Source: Apostichopus japonicus (Eukaryota; Echinodermata; Holothuroidea; Aspidochirotida; Stichopodidae). Taken from it: 64,000 nt of DNA. Both the position numbers and the translations under genes were made by a program. Where the stretch lies: positions 36,886,168 to 36,950,167 of the forward strand of contig NC_092569.1 of the NCBI RefSeq assembly GCF_037975245.1. The letters are read 5' to 3'. A model generated the notes under the pieces. It was given only the letters and a program-made list of their open reading frames with translations, did not search any database and was not told the origin of the DNA. Positions 1-9,610 of this stretch are shown piece by piece. Numbering within the stretch: the stretch's first letter is position 1; every line of letters starts with the position of its first letter.

Positions 1-26
1 AGAGATGGTATTACCATTTCATAACA
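1..26 (-). repeat. 3' LTR (first 26 bases only)
   Basis: These 26 bases are identical to 8538-8563. On the minus strand they start TGTTATG directly after the polypurine tract, as an LTR should. The rest of the 3' LTR lies left of the window. Confidence 0.85.
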
Positions 27-42
27 TCCCCCTCAATCTTTT
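27..42 (-). other. Polypurine tract of the gypsy element
   Basis: The minus strand reads AAAAGATTGAGGGGGA immediately before the LTR start TGTTATG. A purine run ending at the 3' LTR is the usual plus-strand priming site in LTR elements. It has one pyrimidine pair (TT), which is tolerated in many families. Confidence 0.8.
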
Positions 43-1278
43 AAAATTTTTGGATACTCCAAAATTTTAACATCATACTGCTTTAACTTATCATTATCTC
101 AAGAAGGTAGAGTACTGTAAGCACATTCACTAATATTCAATAAATGGTCTTCATATATCTCAAAGGTTAACATCTAGGTTACGAATTATTAAAAATGATC
201 ATATGGTATATACACATTGACACTATCTCCATGAAATTTGTGTGTACCTTTTCAATATTGATGACATCATATGATGTAATCTAAAAAAAAGAATATCATT
301 AAGATATCTTAAAGTTACATGACACAGCAAAATATGCAGTATCTCTTACAAAATACATTTATGCATTTCATACATCAATAATACATTTATATCAAAAGTG
401 AAATCATGCCGTGATTTGGGGAGAGATCAGAGAATACTAGACTTAGTTATCTTTTAACTGAATAGAACACCTCAGCGTTCCATAAAAAAAAATTTGTACA
501 TAAGAAAAGAACCTCAAAATATTAAAAACTCATTTACAAAACCTCCTCTTTAATGAAGTCATAGTTTCAAAACTGCTTTGAAACCTTGTGAATCATATAC
601 ATTCACCTCAAGAAAATCAAGAAAATGTGACTTGATAGCATGGTGACCCTAGGTATGCACTCCGAAATGATCTAGTAAAGTACCAAAGTACTAGATATTC
701 GATACCATAAAAGAGACCCCATAGACTATGACATCAACAAATCTTTCTTCAAATTTACATAATACTTAACATCTTGTTCTTTTAAACTTCATGATGAAAT
801 TTACTTTTGCATGAATATTTGAGGAAAAGAAAATATATACATAATTTCCTCAAAAGATCTATACTTTCATTTGCTTTGATAACTGTTGCTGTAAGCAAAA
901 GTTGCACATCACCAATGCTGTCTCTGAATAGCCTTCAATATAACATAAATGATGCAATGTAAATATCCTTAAAATATTTCTCAATATATGAAAACCCATG
1001 TTGCTAATATTCCGGATATGTTCTAATTGCCGGGTAAACGTTTGAACGAATTCATAAGGAGAAATAAGGTATACTCATTACACATTTGTTATAAAAGATG
1101 AAACTAGGTCACTTGGTGGCGTTTTTAACAATAAAGCTTATATTGTCACACCATACAGTACAATGACTTCCACTTAATAGGTATGCAGGTAATTGCCATG
1201 ACGCATTCCATTCATACAATCGTGGGTAAAACACCTGTTCATCTGAACTTAAAGCAATATGCAGTTATACTGTACATA
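43..1278 (-). other. Gypsy 3' noncoding region between pol and polypurine tract
   Basis: This 1.2 kb AT-rich stretch separates the pol stop from the polypurine tract. No long frame and no recognisable env, chromodomain or other domain is visible. It may be untranslated RNA sequence or a decayed extra gene. Confidence 0.6.
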
Positions 1279-4200
1279 CTAACCATATAATGTTTGCAAC
1301 ATCCTGCCTGGATTGCCTGTAATGTTCAATCCCTTTTCATGGAGAAAATTCATTATTTCCTCTGTGTTGGAATATTTTCCTACATTCCACCAAAAATCAT
1401 GACTCTTAAAGCCTGATGGAAAACATGGTGTCTGATAGGTGACCAGAACCTGTAATTCACCCAATTTGTATCGAGCACGTTGGACTTTCATGTCTCCTTG
1501 TGGAGCATTTGCAAAAACTTTCTTTTGCCTTAATATGCTATCTTTAATGGAAGGATATGGAATTGCTAATCCTTCATTATGTGCTCTATTCTCTAGAAAG
1601 GATGCAACATTCATTGGCTTAGTGGTCATAAGACACATGATGTGATCTGAAGTTACCCCTGGCAAAATGTTACCAAACTCATCATGAAACTCAATATGTG
1701 CATCTTGCATGACATTAACATTTTCTGCATTAGAAATGTTACTACTCAAAACATTTCTCATTCGAGCAAGCTTTTCACTTGATGAACCCTTCGTTTTCAA
1801 GACCTGACGCAATTTCTGAATGTTAGTGATATTCTTAGTTTCAGAAGATGCTCTTACAAAACATGGTTTAAGCCTGTTATAATTGAATACATCACTAAGA
1901 ATTTCTCCTTTGAGAGTGGCCAACAAATAATGAGTCCTATCTAAAACTTGATGGATTACTAGTGGTCCACACCATTCTGCAGCTATTTTGCGAGAGTTCG
2001 CAGTCAAGGAGGAAGACGTTGGCTTATACAGATACACTAATTGACCCGTTGAATAAATTGCACCTTTGTCTAGTTTTGCACTTATCTTAACATTTTGAGC
2101 ATCTTGTTGCTTCTTTTGTAAGACTAACATTACCCTTGACAAATGATCAAATCGTTTCTTTAACAATGCAGCATATTCTCCATGAGATTGTGATAATCCT
2201 GCCATTGGATTGAATGATAAATTTGTAAGATTTGGTGGCTTACGTCCAAATGCAAGTTCAAATGGGCTATAGTTACCTAACTGAGGAGAGGAAAATGTGT
2301 TATATGCATAGGCTGATGTTGGGACAAATCGTACCCAATCCGTACCAAACTGATTTAAGTTCACTTTGAGGAAATTTGAAAGAGTCTGAATGTGTCTTTC
2401 AACCTGTAAGCTTCCATGATTGCTTACACTGATGAACTTTTGTTCAATGCCTAAAGCTTTACTTAAGAGCTCCACTAATTTTCCTGTAAGAGATGCTGCC
2501 GCATCACTTATGACACAAGACGGTGGACCAAAAGTTGTAACTACCCTCTGCAATAATGCTTCACATATTGTTTCAGCATCAAGAGTCTTAAGAGAAACAC
2601 ATACAACAAATCTAGTGATCTCATCACAAACAACCATCAAATGTTTAAATCCTGTAGCCGTTGTGGGCATAGTCTTGAAATCCAGACTAAGTCTGTCAAA
2701 AGGACGATAAGAATCAGGAATGCGAGCATGATATTGTCTCAATTTGTCCGGTTTCTTTCGGAATTCTTGACAACGGAGACATGCCTGAATATAATTACTG
2801 ATGCGTTGAAACATATTGCGCAGATAGAAATGCTGTCTAATGGTCAAATATGTACGCATTACACCCTGATGATTACTTAACAAGTCATCATGATATCGAG
2901 ATATTATCTGTTCTACCATAGTCTCAGGTATGACTAACTGAAGAGTCATCTTAGCATCATTAGTTTCATGCAAAAATATCCTGAATAACAAACTATTACA
3001 TAACAAATAATCCTCTGCTTGAGAACGAACAGTTCTAGCATGCTTAACATTACTTGGAATAATGTCATGTGCAAGAAAATCATAAATTGGTTTGTAATAA
3101 GGACAAGTTTGTTGTTGAATTTGCAACTCCTTTACATCAAATGGCAGATCATAGTTTTTGATCAGCTTTCCTTGAATTGCCTTCATGACTTTATTCAATT
3201 CCTTTTGTTTTGGAATGTGCCCTGTAACCAAATGATCAATGTTTGTTATGACTGGCTTTGGCTGAGAAAATAATTCTGGTGGTGGTTCTCTGATTACCTC
3301 TTGCACTCTATGTCTACTCTGATCCACTAATCTTGGCTCTGTAGGTTGAGAAACACTTGTAAAATTTGGCACAACTAATACATCAGGACTATATGTATGT
3401 CGATTTTCACTCGGCATAGAAATAGTAGGCCTTTGAATATATGTTTCTCTCTTATCAGTAGAAATTACTGGTGTAGTCCTCTTTTGTGACTCAGATTGCA
3501 GTCTCTGTTTAACATGATCATTAGAATGTGTTGCCTTAGGAACGGATGTCCTTTCAACTCTATTTGTTGATTCTTTGGCTGGGGAATCCTGCTTGGACTC
3601 CTTAGTGACTTTATTCGGAAATAAATCTGGAACTTTGACTCCCATTGACCTTGCCTTTGACCTTGTCATGATTGGATTAAATGTCTCCTTAGGTGGAGTT
3701 AAAAAATCCTCACTAGAACTGACCTCTTGAGCAACCTGATCTATTTCAGAGTGAAATTCCTGTGGTGCTCTAGACAAATAATCTGCCAAAACCAATTCTG
3801 AGCCTTTCTTATAACCAACCTGAAATGTATATTCTGACAATTTGAACAGAAGCTTACGTAAGCGTGAAGTTGCTGGTTCTTGTTTTGACTTAAACAATTC
3901 AACAATGGCTGAGTGATCAACATATGCCTCAAATTCTACATTTTGCAATAAATGTTTGAATGCTGTCACATTAATAAATAGACCCATCATTTCTAATTCA
4001 GTTACACTATACCTCTGACATGCTGGTGGTAATATCTTAGAGTAATATGCAATAATATTCTCTTTGCCATTAACTCTTTGTGTCAAGTATGATCCTGTTG
4101 CTACTCTTGATGTGTCGCTATATAATACAAAACGACCATATTTCTGTGGCATATGCAATATAGGTGGATTACACAACAACTCTTTAATACTTTGAAATGC

Positions 4201-6216
4201 ACACTGATGTTCCTCTGTCCATTTAAATACCTTTTTCTTACGACTCAAATGATGTAATGGTCTCAATAGTGCTTGAACATTTGGGAAAAATGAAGCCACA
4301 TAATTAACTGCACCTACAAATCGTCTTACTGACTTAACATTGTGTGGTTTCGGTGTGTTCCTGATTGCTGCACATCTATCATGTAAAGGTTGGATACAAG
4401 CCTCACCTTCTGGGGTTATTGAGAGCAAATGTCCCATATATCGGACTGAATTTTGGAAAATGCTACACTTTTTCGGAGAGATTTTCAATCCGTTGTCCAT
4501 TAAAACCTTAAAAATTGCCTTTAGGTGTTGTTTGTGAGATTGTTTGTCTGCACTGTACACAATAATATCGTCATGATGAGCAATACAGAACTTATTTGAA
4601 TTTGGGATCGTTGCCAAAATATCATTAATTTTCGACTGAAAGATCGCTGGAGATAAATTCAATCCCTGTGGTAGGCGTTTATAATAATAATGCTTTCCTC
4701 CATGAAATGAAGCAATACCTGTATATTGTTGTGCATGAACACTGAGTGGCAGACAGAAGAATGCAGACTTTAAGTCAAGAACACCCAAAATTTTGGCTCC
4801 AGAGTACCCTATGGTACGGATAGTCTCATTCAGTAATGGAAATGGGTGATTGAGACGTTTTATCCTACTATTCAAGTAGCGAAAATCTGTGACAACTCTT
4901 TTGTCTTTTGTTCCCTTCTTTGGAATGAGGAAAACCGGTGAGGTATAAGACTGATGTCCTACCGCTAAGATTCCTAATCGCACTAATTTGTCAAGCTCAC
5001 TGGCGACAATGACTTTGTCCTCATCTGAAAGTCTATAGGGACGTATGTAAAATGGCTCATCATTAGTAAGAGTAATATCAGCCTCATAATTTGGACAGTG
5101 AGATAATTCACCATAAAGAGAAAATGCATCTCTATGTGAGTCTAGAAATTCATAAATGCTTTCTGTTTCTGAGGCATCTAGAATACTTTGTTCCAAATTA
5201 ATGTTTTCTCTCATGATCTCCTGTTCCGATTTGGAAACCAGGGGATCATCGGCTGTCAAATGTGGATAACGATGTAAATTATATCGTGTAATTTCATCAC
5301 GATTCTCTTTGGAGTCAGAATTGGTTCGAAAAAGAGACGGTTTTTCGATGTCTCTCATGACATTGAGAAAATCTAGAGAATCAGTAGGTATGTCTTCTGT
5401 GACCGTAATGATATCTGCTAAATCTAAATGAGCCACTGTGCGAGAAGGATGCAGACAAAATTTCTGGTTACCCATGTTCCTTAATAGAATCTTTGTTCTA
5501 CCTTTATGCATTTTCACTAGCATTCGTGAAGGACACATACGAGATATCAGAGGGAACGGTTTAATAACAACATCTGCATTTCGTGCATATAGTGGAAGAC
5601 GTCCCTGTACAGTAATGTATCTTTGCTGACCTGGGTAAATAACAAACCTCTGCACTGGCCTAAGGAAAACTTTGGCTTGTTTAATTCTAAAACAGTTTGT
5701 GGTAAAATCCAAAGATCCATTCAATTCCTTCAGAGTTTGACTACCTAATATTAAGTCAATACCTGTCAGGTTTGCAGCAATTAAAGCAGAGAGCTGAAAT
5801 TCATGACCTTGAATTTTGACCTGAAATGTTATCATGCTATACGCATGAATAAACTGACCATTACCCAACTTTAGGTTTACTACATCAACTGAGACTGGTT
5901 GTATAGAGGATAAATACTTTGAATTTTGCACTGTAGAAGAAGAAATGATAGAGCGTGTTGCTCCACTATCAAACAACAATGAAATTCCTTTACCATCATG
6001 TAAAGTACCTCTTACAAAATTACGTGTGTCCAGTTGAATATCCACATTACGGTCGTTCCCTGTATATCTAGAACTAGGAATATTACTATTCTTCCAAATA
6101 TTATTTGCTTTACGTTTCGATCTTCCTTTACTTGGTACTTTGTCTGGAGTCACTGTATGATGAGTGCAATCATAAGTGCTCCCTAATGAAAATTCTGTGT
6201 TGGTACTCTCTTTACA
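1279..6216 (-). CDS. pol: Gypsy Pol polyprotein (protease-RT-RNase H-integrase)
   Basis: This enzyme polyprotein copies and integrates the element. Numbering from the in-frame GTG at 6153 (1,624 aa): aspartic protease DSGA at 62-65; reverse transcriptase about 360-560 with LDLKSAF (459-465), LPQGLNLSP (494-502) and an active-site box reading HHDD at 526-529; RNase H about 675-795 with D680, E719, D746 and D791; integrase zinc finger H1088, H1095, C1125, C1128; catalytic D1158, D1217, E1252, the last two 35 residues apart as in the family. The frame has no ATG near its 5' end. It stays open back to 6216, overlapping gag by 34 bases in the -1 frame, so expression by frameshifting as a Gag-Pol fusion is likely. 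The HHDD box is unusual, as most relatives have Y/F-x-D-D. Confidence 0.93.
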   Translation of the reverse strand, partial: CKESTNTEFSLGSTYDCTHHTVTPDKVPSKGRSKRKANNIWKNSNIPSSRYTGNDRNVDIQLDTRNFVRGTLHDGKGISLLFDSGATRSIISSSTVQNSKYLSSIQPVSVDVVNLKLGNGQFIHAYSMITFQVKIQGHEFQLSALIAANLTGIDLILGSQTLKELNGSLDFTTNCFRIKQAKVFLRPVQRFVIYPGQQRYITVQGRLPLYARNADVVIKPFPLISRMCPSRMLVKMHKGRTKILLRNMGNQKFCLHPSRTVAHLDLADIITVTEDIPTDSLDFLNVMRDIEKPSLFRTNSDSKENRDEITRYNLHRYPHLTADDPLVSKSEQEIMRENINLEQSILDASETESIYEFLDSHRDAFSLYGELSHCPNYEADITLTNDEPFYIRPYRLSDEDKVIVASELDKLVRLGILAVGHQSYTSPVFLIPKKGTKDKRVVTDFRYLNSRIKRLNHPFPLLNETIRTIGYSGAKILGVLDLKSAFFCLPLSVHAQQYTGIASFHGGKHYYYKRLPQGLNLSPAIFQSKINDILATIPNSNKFCIAHHDDIIVYSADKQSHKQHLKAIFKVLMDNGLKISPKKCSIFQNSVRYMGHLLSITPEGEACIQPLHDRCAAIRNTPKPHNVKSVRRFVGAVNYVASFFPNVQALLRPLHHLSRKKKVFKWTEEHQCAFQSIKELLCNPPILHMPQKYGRFVLYSDTSRVATGSYLTQRVNGKENIIAYYSKILPPACQRYSVTELEMMGLFINVTAFKHLLQNVEFEAYVDHSAIVELFKSKQEPATSRLRKLLFKLSEYTFQVGYKKGSELVLADYLSRAPQEFHSEIDQVAQEVSSSEDFLTPPKETFNPIMTRSKARSMGVKVPDLFPNKVTKESKQDSPAKESTNRVERTSVPKATHSNDHVKQRLQSESQKRTTPVISTDKRETYIQRPTISMPSENRHTYSPDVLVVPNFTSVSQPTEPRLVDQSRHRVQEVIREPPPELFSQPKPVITNIDHLVTGHIPKQKELNKVMKAIQGKLIKNYDLPFDVKELQIQQQTCPYYKPIYDFLAHDIIPSNVKHARTVRSQAEDYLLCNSLLFRIFLHETNDAKMTLQLVIPETMVEQIISRYHDDLLSNHQGVMRTYLTIRQHFYLRNMFQRISNYIQACLRCQEFRKKPDKLRQYHARIPDSYRPFDRLSLDFKTMPTTATGFKHLMVVCDEITRFVVCVSLKTLDAETICEALLQRVVTTFGPPSCVISDAAASLTGKLVELLSKALGIEQKFISVSNHGSLQVERHIQTLSNFLKVNLNQFGTDWVRFVPTSAYAYNTFSSPQLGNYSPFELAFGRKPPNLTNLSFNPMAGLSQSHGEYAALLKKRFDHLSRVMLVLQKKQQDAQNVKISAKLDKGAIYSTGQLVYLYKPTSSSLTANSRKIAAEWCGPLVIHQVLDRTHYLLATLKGEILSDVFNYNRLKPCFVRASSETKNITNIQKLRQVLKTKGSSSEKLARMRNVLSSNISNAENVNVMQDAHIEFHDEFGNILPGVTSDHIMCLMTTKPMNVASFLENRAHNEGLAIPYPSIKDSILRQKKVFANAPQGDMKVQRARYKLGELQVLVTYQTPCFPSGFKSHDFWWNVGKYSNTEEIMNFLHEKGLNITGNPGRMLQTLYG
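6183..6216 (-). other. gag-pol overlap, probable -1 frameshift region
   Basis: Pol is open from 6216 and gag stops at 6183. Pol codons start one base upstream of gag codons, which is the -1 relationship. The best slip candidate is GAATTTT (gag codons AAT TTT), two codons before the gag stop. It matches the X-XXY-YYZ rule only weakly, because the P-site would re-pair poorly. No stem-loop or pseudoknot was verified. Confidence 0.5.
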
Positions 6217-7139
6217 TTAGCCTCCATTTCATGGCTTAGGCGAATTTGACAATATTGTGCAAAATGACCTCGATTTTGACAGTAGTAACATGTAATTGAA
6301 GGATTAAAACATGGTAACCTTCTCCTGTTATCATTACGACCCGTCCTAGGACCACGAGAATCACGAGAACTATATCTTTGCCTCATATCTTTTGGATTGT
6401 CTTGCGATTCTGATCTACGTGACAGATCAAACTTGGTTTCTAATTCCTGAATTTTATTACACAACTCGTGTATCTCAGAAGATGCAGAAATAGTAGGAGT
6501 CTGAACAGAAGACGCTTTGTCGTGCATTGCCATAAATAGTTCGGAAGAAGCTGTGGGTTGACTTTGGATTTGTAAGTCAAAATAACATTGGACTTTCGTG
6601 ACCAAATCTGCAATTGTTGCTTTTGGTGATGCAGACATTAACACTGCTGAGCGGCATTGCAAAGGCAGGGTCGAGATAAATTTATCTCTAATTTGGTCCT
6701 CGCCATAATTTAATTGTGCTGCAGCTTTTGAAATTTTGGCCAAATGTGCTTGAGCTGTATCACCTGGCGTATAGCTTAATGCGTGAAATGCCTGTGATTT
6801 TGCATAGGAAGAAGTTCCTGGACTGAAACGAGCAAGGAATTGCTTGCGCAGATCAGCAATAGTTGAAAAATTTTTGTTTTCAATCCAGAGTCTGGCTTGG
6901 CCTTTAAGTGTTCGCTTAAATATGCGACATATTTCATTAAATTCTTCCTCTACAGCCTCAGGGGTGGTTTGGGACGGCAATTTATGCACCTCTAAATAAT
7001 CTTCAAATCCCAAATAATGAGCTTCGGCTAAATCTGCATCAATTACATCGCCCTGAAATCGTGATGGCAAAAAATCAGTGGGCCTATGTTTCTGCATAAC
7101 ATTAACAGAGGTCGAAATTTCCTGTTCACTGACGGACAT
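6183..7139 (-). CDS. gag: Gypsy Gag (capsid/nucleocapsid), CCHC zinc knuckle
   Basis: A 318-residue structural protein expected to assemble the particle and package element RNA. A retrotransposon-gag-like helical region spans roughly residues 25-190 (it includes WIENKNFSTIADLRKQFL). A basic, Arg/Ser-rich linker follows, then a zinc knuckle C-x2-C-x4-H-x4-C at 284-297. The start ATG at 7137-7139 is the first in a long open frame, about 170 bases downstream of the probable LTR end. The frame ends at TAG (6183-6185), overlapping pol. No premature stop is seen. Confidence 0.9.
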   Translation of the reverse strand: MSVSEQEISTSVNVMQKHRPTDFLPSRFQGDVIDADLAEAHYLGFEDYLEVHKLPSQTTPEAVEEEFNEICRIFKRTLKGQARLWIENKNFSTIADLRKQFLARFSPGTSSYAKSQAFHALSYTPGDTAQAHLAKISKAAAQLNYGEDQIRDKFISTLPLQCRSAVLMSASPKATIADLVTKVQCYFDLQIQSQPTASSELFMAMHDKASSVQTPTISASSEIHELCNKIQELETKFDLSRRSESQDNPKDMRQRYSSRDSRGPRTGRNDNRRRLPCFNPSITCYYCQNRGHFAQYCQIRLSHEMEANVKRVPTQNFH

Positions 7140-7308
7140 TATGCCGCATACAATCCTAGGCTAGTTACGAGTATACAACATGAGCCTAGACTTAATTGAA
7201 CACACTATCGACCGTTATTAAATACAAATAACAAATATGCAATACATGGACACGATTAAAATAACTTATCGGTACACTCTGATCTCAAATAGGGGTTGGG
7301 ATACAAAT

Positions 7309-8563
7309 TGGCATGATTTCACTCACCCTTAAGTTTAACTAAGAACTGGTAGTGGAACTGCAAACGATGACTGAAGTCCCTCGGTTAGTAGTAATATAGT
7401 AGTAGTAGCGGCAGGTAGTAGCAGTAGCAGGTGGGCCTACATCTCGTATACTGCAGATTCGTTCGCCGTTAACATCGGGTCGAGCCTAGGCTTAGATCGC
7501 GAAAATGTTCAGTTCTGATGTTTAGAGCTGTAGTATGACTAACTACGTACTAGTTGCGCGAATGTTCAAACGCGAACTGCATGCTGGGTTGATTAACGTT
7601 CGTGTACAGATCAGTGGTTCCGGTGTACAGGCTTAGGCTAGTATAGGCTGACTTCCATCGCAGAGTGTTTCCGTTAGGCTAGGTCGTGAACATGCGCTGT
7701 GTTCCTCGTTAGGTCTTCGGGCCAAAAAAATCCTCCTGTTCGTTGTTGATCGTAACGAACGAAAGTGTGAACAGTTCCGTTACCGTTTTGTTCCTGAAGA
7801 AAGCAACCGATCTCCACCATGTAATATTGTGTCGAGCCCGGCTCCTCCGATAGTAAAAATATATCGGGACTCGCGATAGAAAGGTACTGGGATATCTTGA
7901 TGCCGTATTTATGCTTCTTCAGGAGATGTCTCGAACGGAAGAAAACAATGAGTTCACACAAAAAACAATTTGACAAGATCGGATTTGATTAATGATTCGG
8001 TATAATTTCTTCTCTCTCGATTCTCTTAACAAATAAAACTAAATTACAATGATTTGACTTGACTTGACTCCGTCAATTAAACAATTAGAAAGAGTGATGA
8101 AATGGTGACGAAGCAACGAACTGATCACGGAGCGCTGACGGAGTGATAAATTTGCTGACGGAGTGATAAATTTCTGACCTCCTTTTTCTTTTATACCCTA
8201 CTTCCATAAAAATCCCTCTGCGCACAATCAGTAGGCAGCCAATAACCTGACCATCCTGTATTAACTTAACGATATAAAAATAATTGTGCTGGCACTGATC
8301 TGCCCTGATTGGTTGGGAGTTTGGAAGTCCATCCCCTTTCTATGGAAACTTCCATACCACGTGAGAGAACCTTCTCGAATGTTCCACAGACATAATGGAA
8401 TCTATTTTGGGAAAAGGCCCTGTACCAAGATTCAATAAGATAGTTAAAAAGTTCTCCTGGGAAAACTGAATCCATGACCTAGATAAATACATAAGAGGCC
8501 CGTAAGGTGTCTCGATGGAGTTTTTCGGTAACATCAAAGAGATGGTATTACCATTTCATAACA
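7309..8563 (-). repeat. 5' LTR of the gypsy element (inner edge approximate)
   Basis: The outer edge at 8563 is fixed by the 26-base match to the window start. The inner edge is placed at a CA on the minus strand (7309-7310), but this is tentative: the partner LTR is cut off and no sequence clearly complementary to a tRNA 3' CCA end was found next to it. The LTR includes a TATA box and a degenerate repeat 'ggagtgataaattt' near 8139-8175. Confidence 0.6.
8188..8198 (-). promoter_or_regulatory. LTR TATA box
   Basis: The minus strand reads GGGTATAAAAG inside the 5' LTR, about 365 bases from its outer edge and about 1.05 kb upstream of gag. This is a consensus TATA element and probably marks the U3/R region. 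Confidence 0.55.
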
Positions 8564-9261
8564 CTATATTAAGCATTATTATTTTAAGCATTTAAGTGTA
8601 TACCACACCGTATTCAAACGGTGGAATTCCTCTCTCCCGTCTCAATAGTTGAGTACCCTGACCGTATTAAATTCAGTACGTGTTGGGAAAATTAAATAAC
8701 TTGGGTTTTGTGTCTTTATTTCTTTCTGCGTTAGGGGCCATTACTCTAACCTAAATAGAGGACGGACGAACCACGGGTTACACAATGTATATGATACATG
8801 ACAGCCTGAGGGTTAAACTCATAAGTAGGGAAGGAAAACCAGTGTGTTGGTTTGTAACGTGAGAGCGGGACGGGAGTCGGAGCGGGACGGGAGTCGGAGC
8901 GGGTCGGGAGTCGGAGCGGGAGTCGGAGTCGGGAGTCGGCGGGGACGGTTAGTGAAGGAGAACCTTTGGAACAATTCGTCTTCGCCATTGCTACTAATTA
9001 TATATTGCTCAGAATGTAAAATAACGAAATGCCAGTAGGAGCCTGAGAGCACATGCATGTATTGTTTATTGACATTGTGAGTTTTATGATGTCTTTGTTG
9101 TATAGAGCTAGTTACTATAAGTGTTTAGAAGCAATATACTGACCAACTCAGGCAGTGCAGTTAATGCTAGATCAATTAAGCCAGTTCCCCGTATGTTCGT
9201 GGTATCAGACAGACCCGATTATCAAATGTCTTATACATTGTTTCCAATTTTCAAAATTCAG
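8564..9261. other. Intergenic or intronic sequence with GC-rich 12-18 bp repeat
   Basis: No gene was recognised here. At about 8865-8945 lies a short tandem array built on GGGAGTCGGAGC, far more GC-rich than its surroundings. The stretch separates the gypsy LTR from an isolated tail exon. If that exon belongs to a gene of the receptor family, this is probably its last intron, interrupted by the element. Confidence 0.5.
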
Positions 9262-9610
9262 GAAAACAAGGAATACTTCCAGCGATAACCAATTGGAGAA
9301 TATTTACGAAACTACAAGCGATGCGTTTCGTGAACCTCCTCCATACGAGAACAGGGCTAACTACTACACAGGGGGTGAATTTATTGCATCAATGGACCAG
9401 GGGTGGTATCTCCCAGAAAGCGTGCCTCGCCGATCACATGTTCCTGTTGAGAACGCTCAACCGGGCAAAGAGAATGCATTTCCTCAGAGCCAAGCAAGCT
9501 ATCGAAAAGAAGAAAGAAATGAAATAAATAAAAATAACTCCGAATTAGGAGAAGAAAACATTGATCAAAACATCGACAGAGATGAGAATGATTATAATCG
9601 TTATTATTAA
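9262..9610 (+). CDS. Orphan last exon: tyrosine-rich receptor cytoplasmic tail
   Basis: This is probably the terminal exon of a third receptor. It follows a pyrimidine-rich acceptor ending CAG (9259-9261) and reads in phase 2, with the same 'cag|gaaa' border as the last exons of the two complete paralogs. It encodes about 115 hydrophilic residues ending in TAA (9608-9610). Candidate signalling sites are ENIYETT, PPPYEN (a PPxY WW-binding motif overlapping a pY-x-N Grb2-type site), YYTGG, GWYLPE and a final DYNRYY. It has no long alignment to the other tails beyond the border and the YEN motif. No signal, CUB, stalk or TM exon was found between it and the gypsy element, so the rest of the gene may lie left of the insertion, or the exon may be a remnant. 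Confidence 0.55.

Larger units (their letters stand above)
1..8563 (-). mobile_element. Ty3/gypsy LTR retrotransposon, near complete, minus strand
   Basis: On the minus strand the order is 5' LTR, gag, pol (protease, RT, RNase H, integrase), noncoding tail, polypurine tract, 3' LTR. Integrase after RNase H places it in the Ty3/gypsy (Metaviridae) group. The first 26 bases of the window are identical to 8538-8563; read on the minus strand both begin TGTTATG, the expected LTR 5' end. The left copy follows a purine tract, so the window starts inside the 3' LTR. Gag and pol have no internal stops, so the copy looks fairly young. A target-site duplication cannot be tested because the left flank is outside the window. 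No env-like frame was recognised. Confidence 0.93.

Noticed and set aside
7291-7307. Primer binding site next to the gypsy 5' LTR (TTTGTATCCCAACCCCT on the minus strand)
   Set aside because: It does not begin with TGG, so it is not complementary to a tRNA CCA end. LTR inner border remains unproven.
7674-8537. Short minus-strand frames within the gypsy 5' LTR
   Set aside because: They lie in LTR sequence, overlap the promoter, and have no similarity to a known domain.
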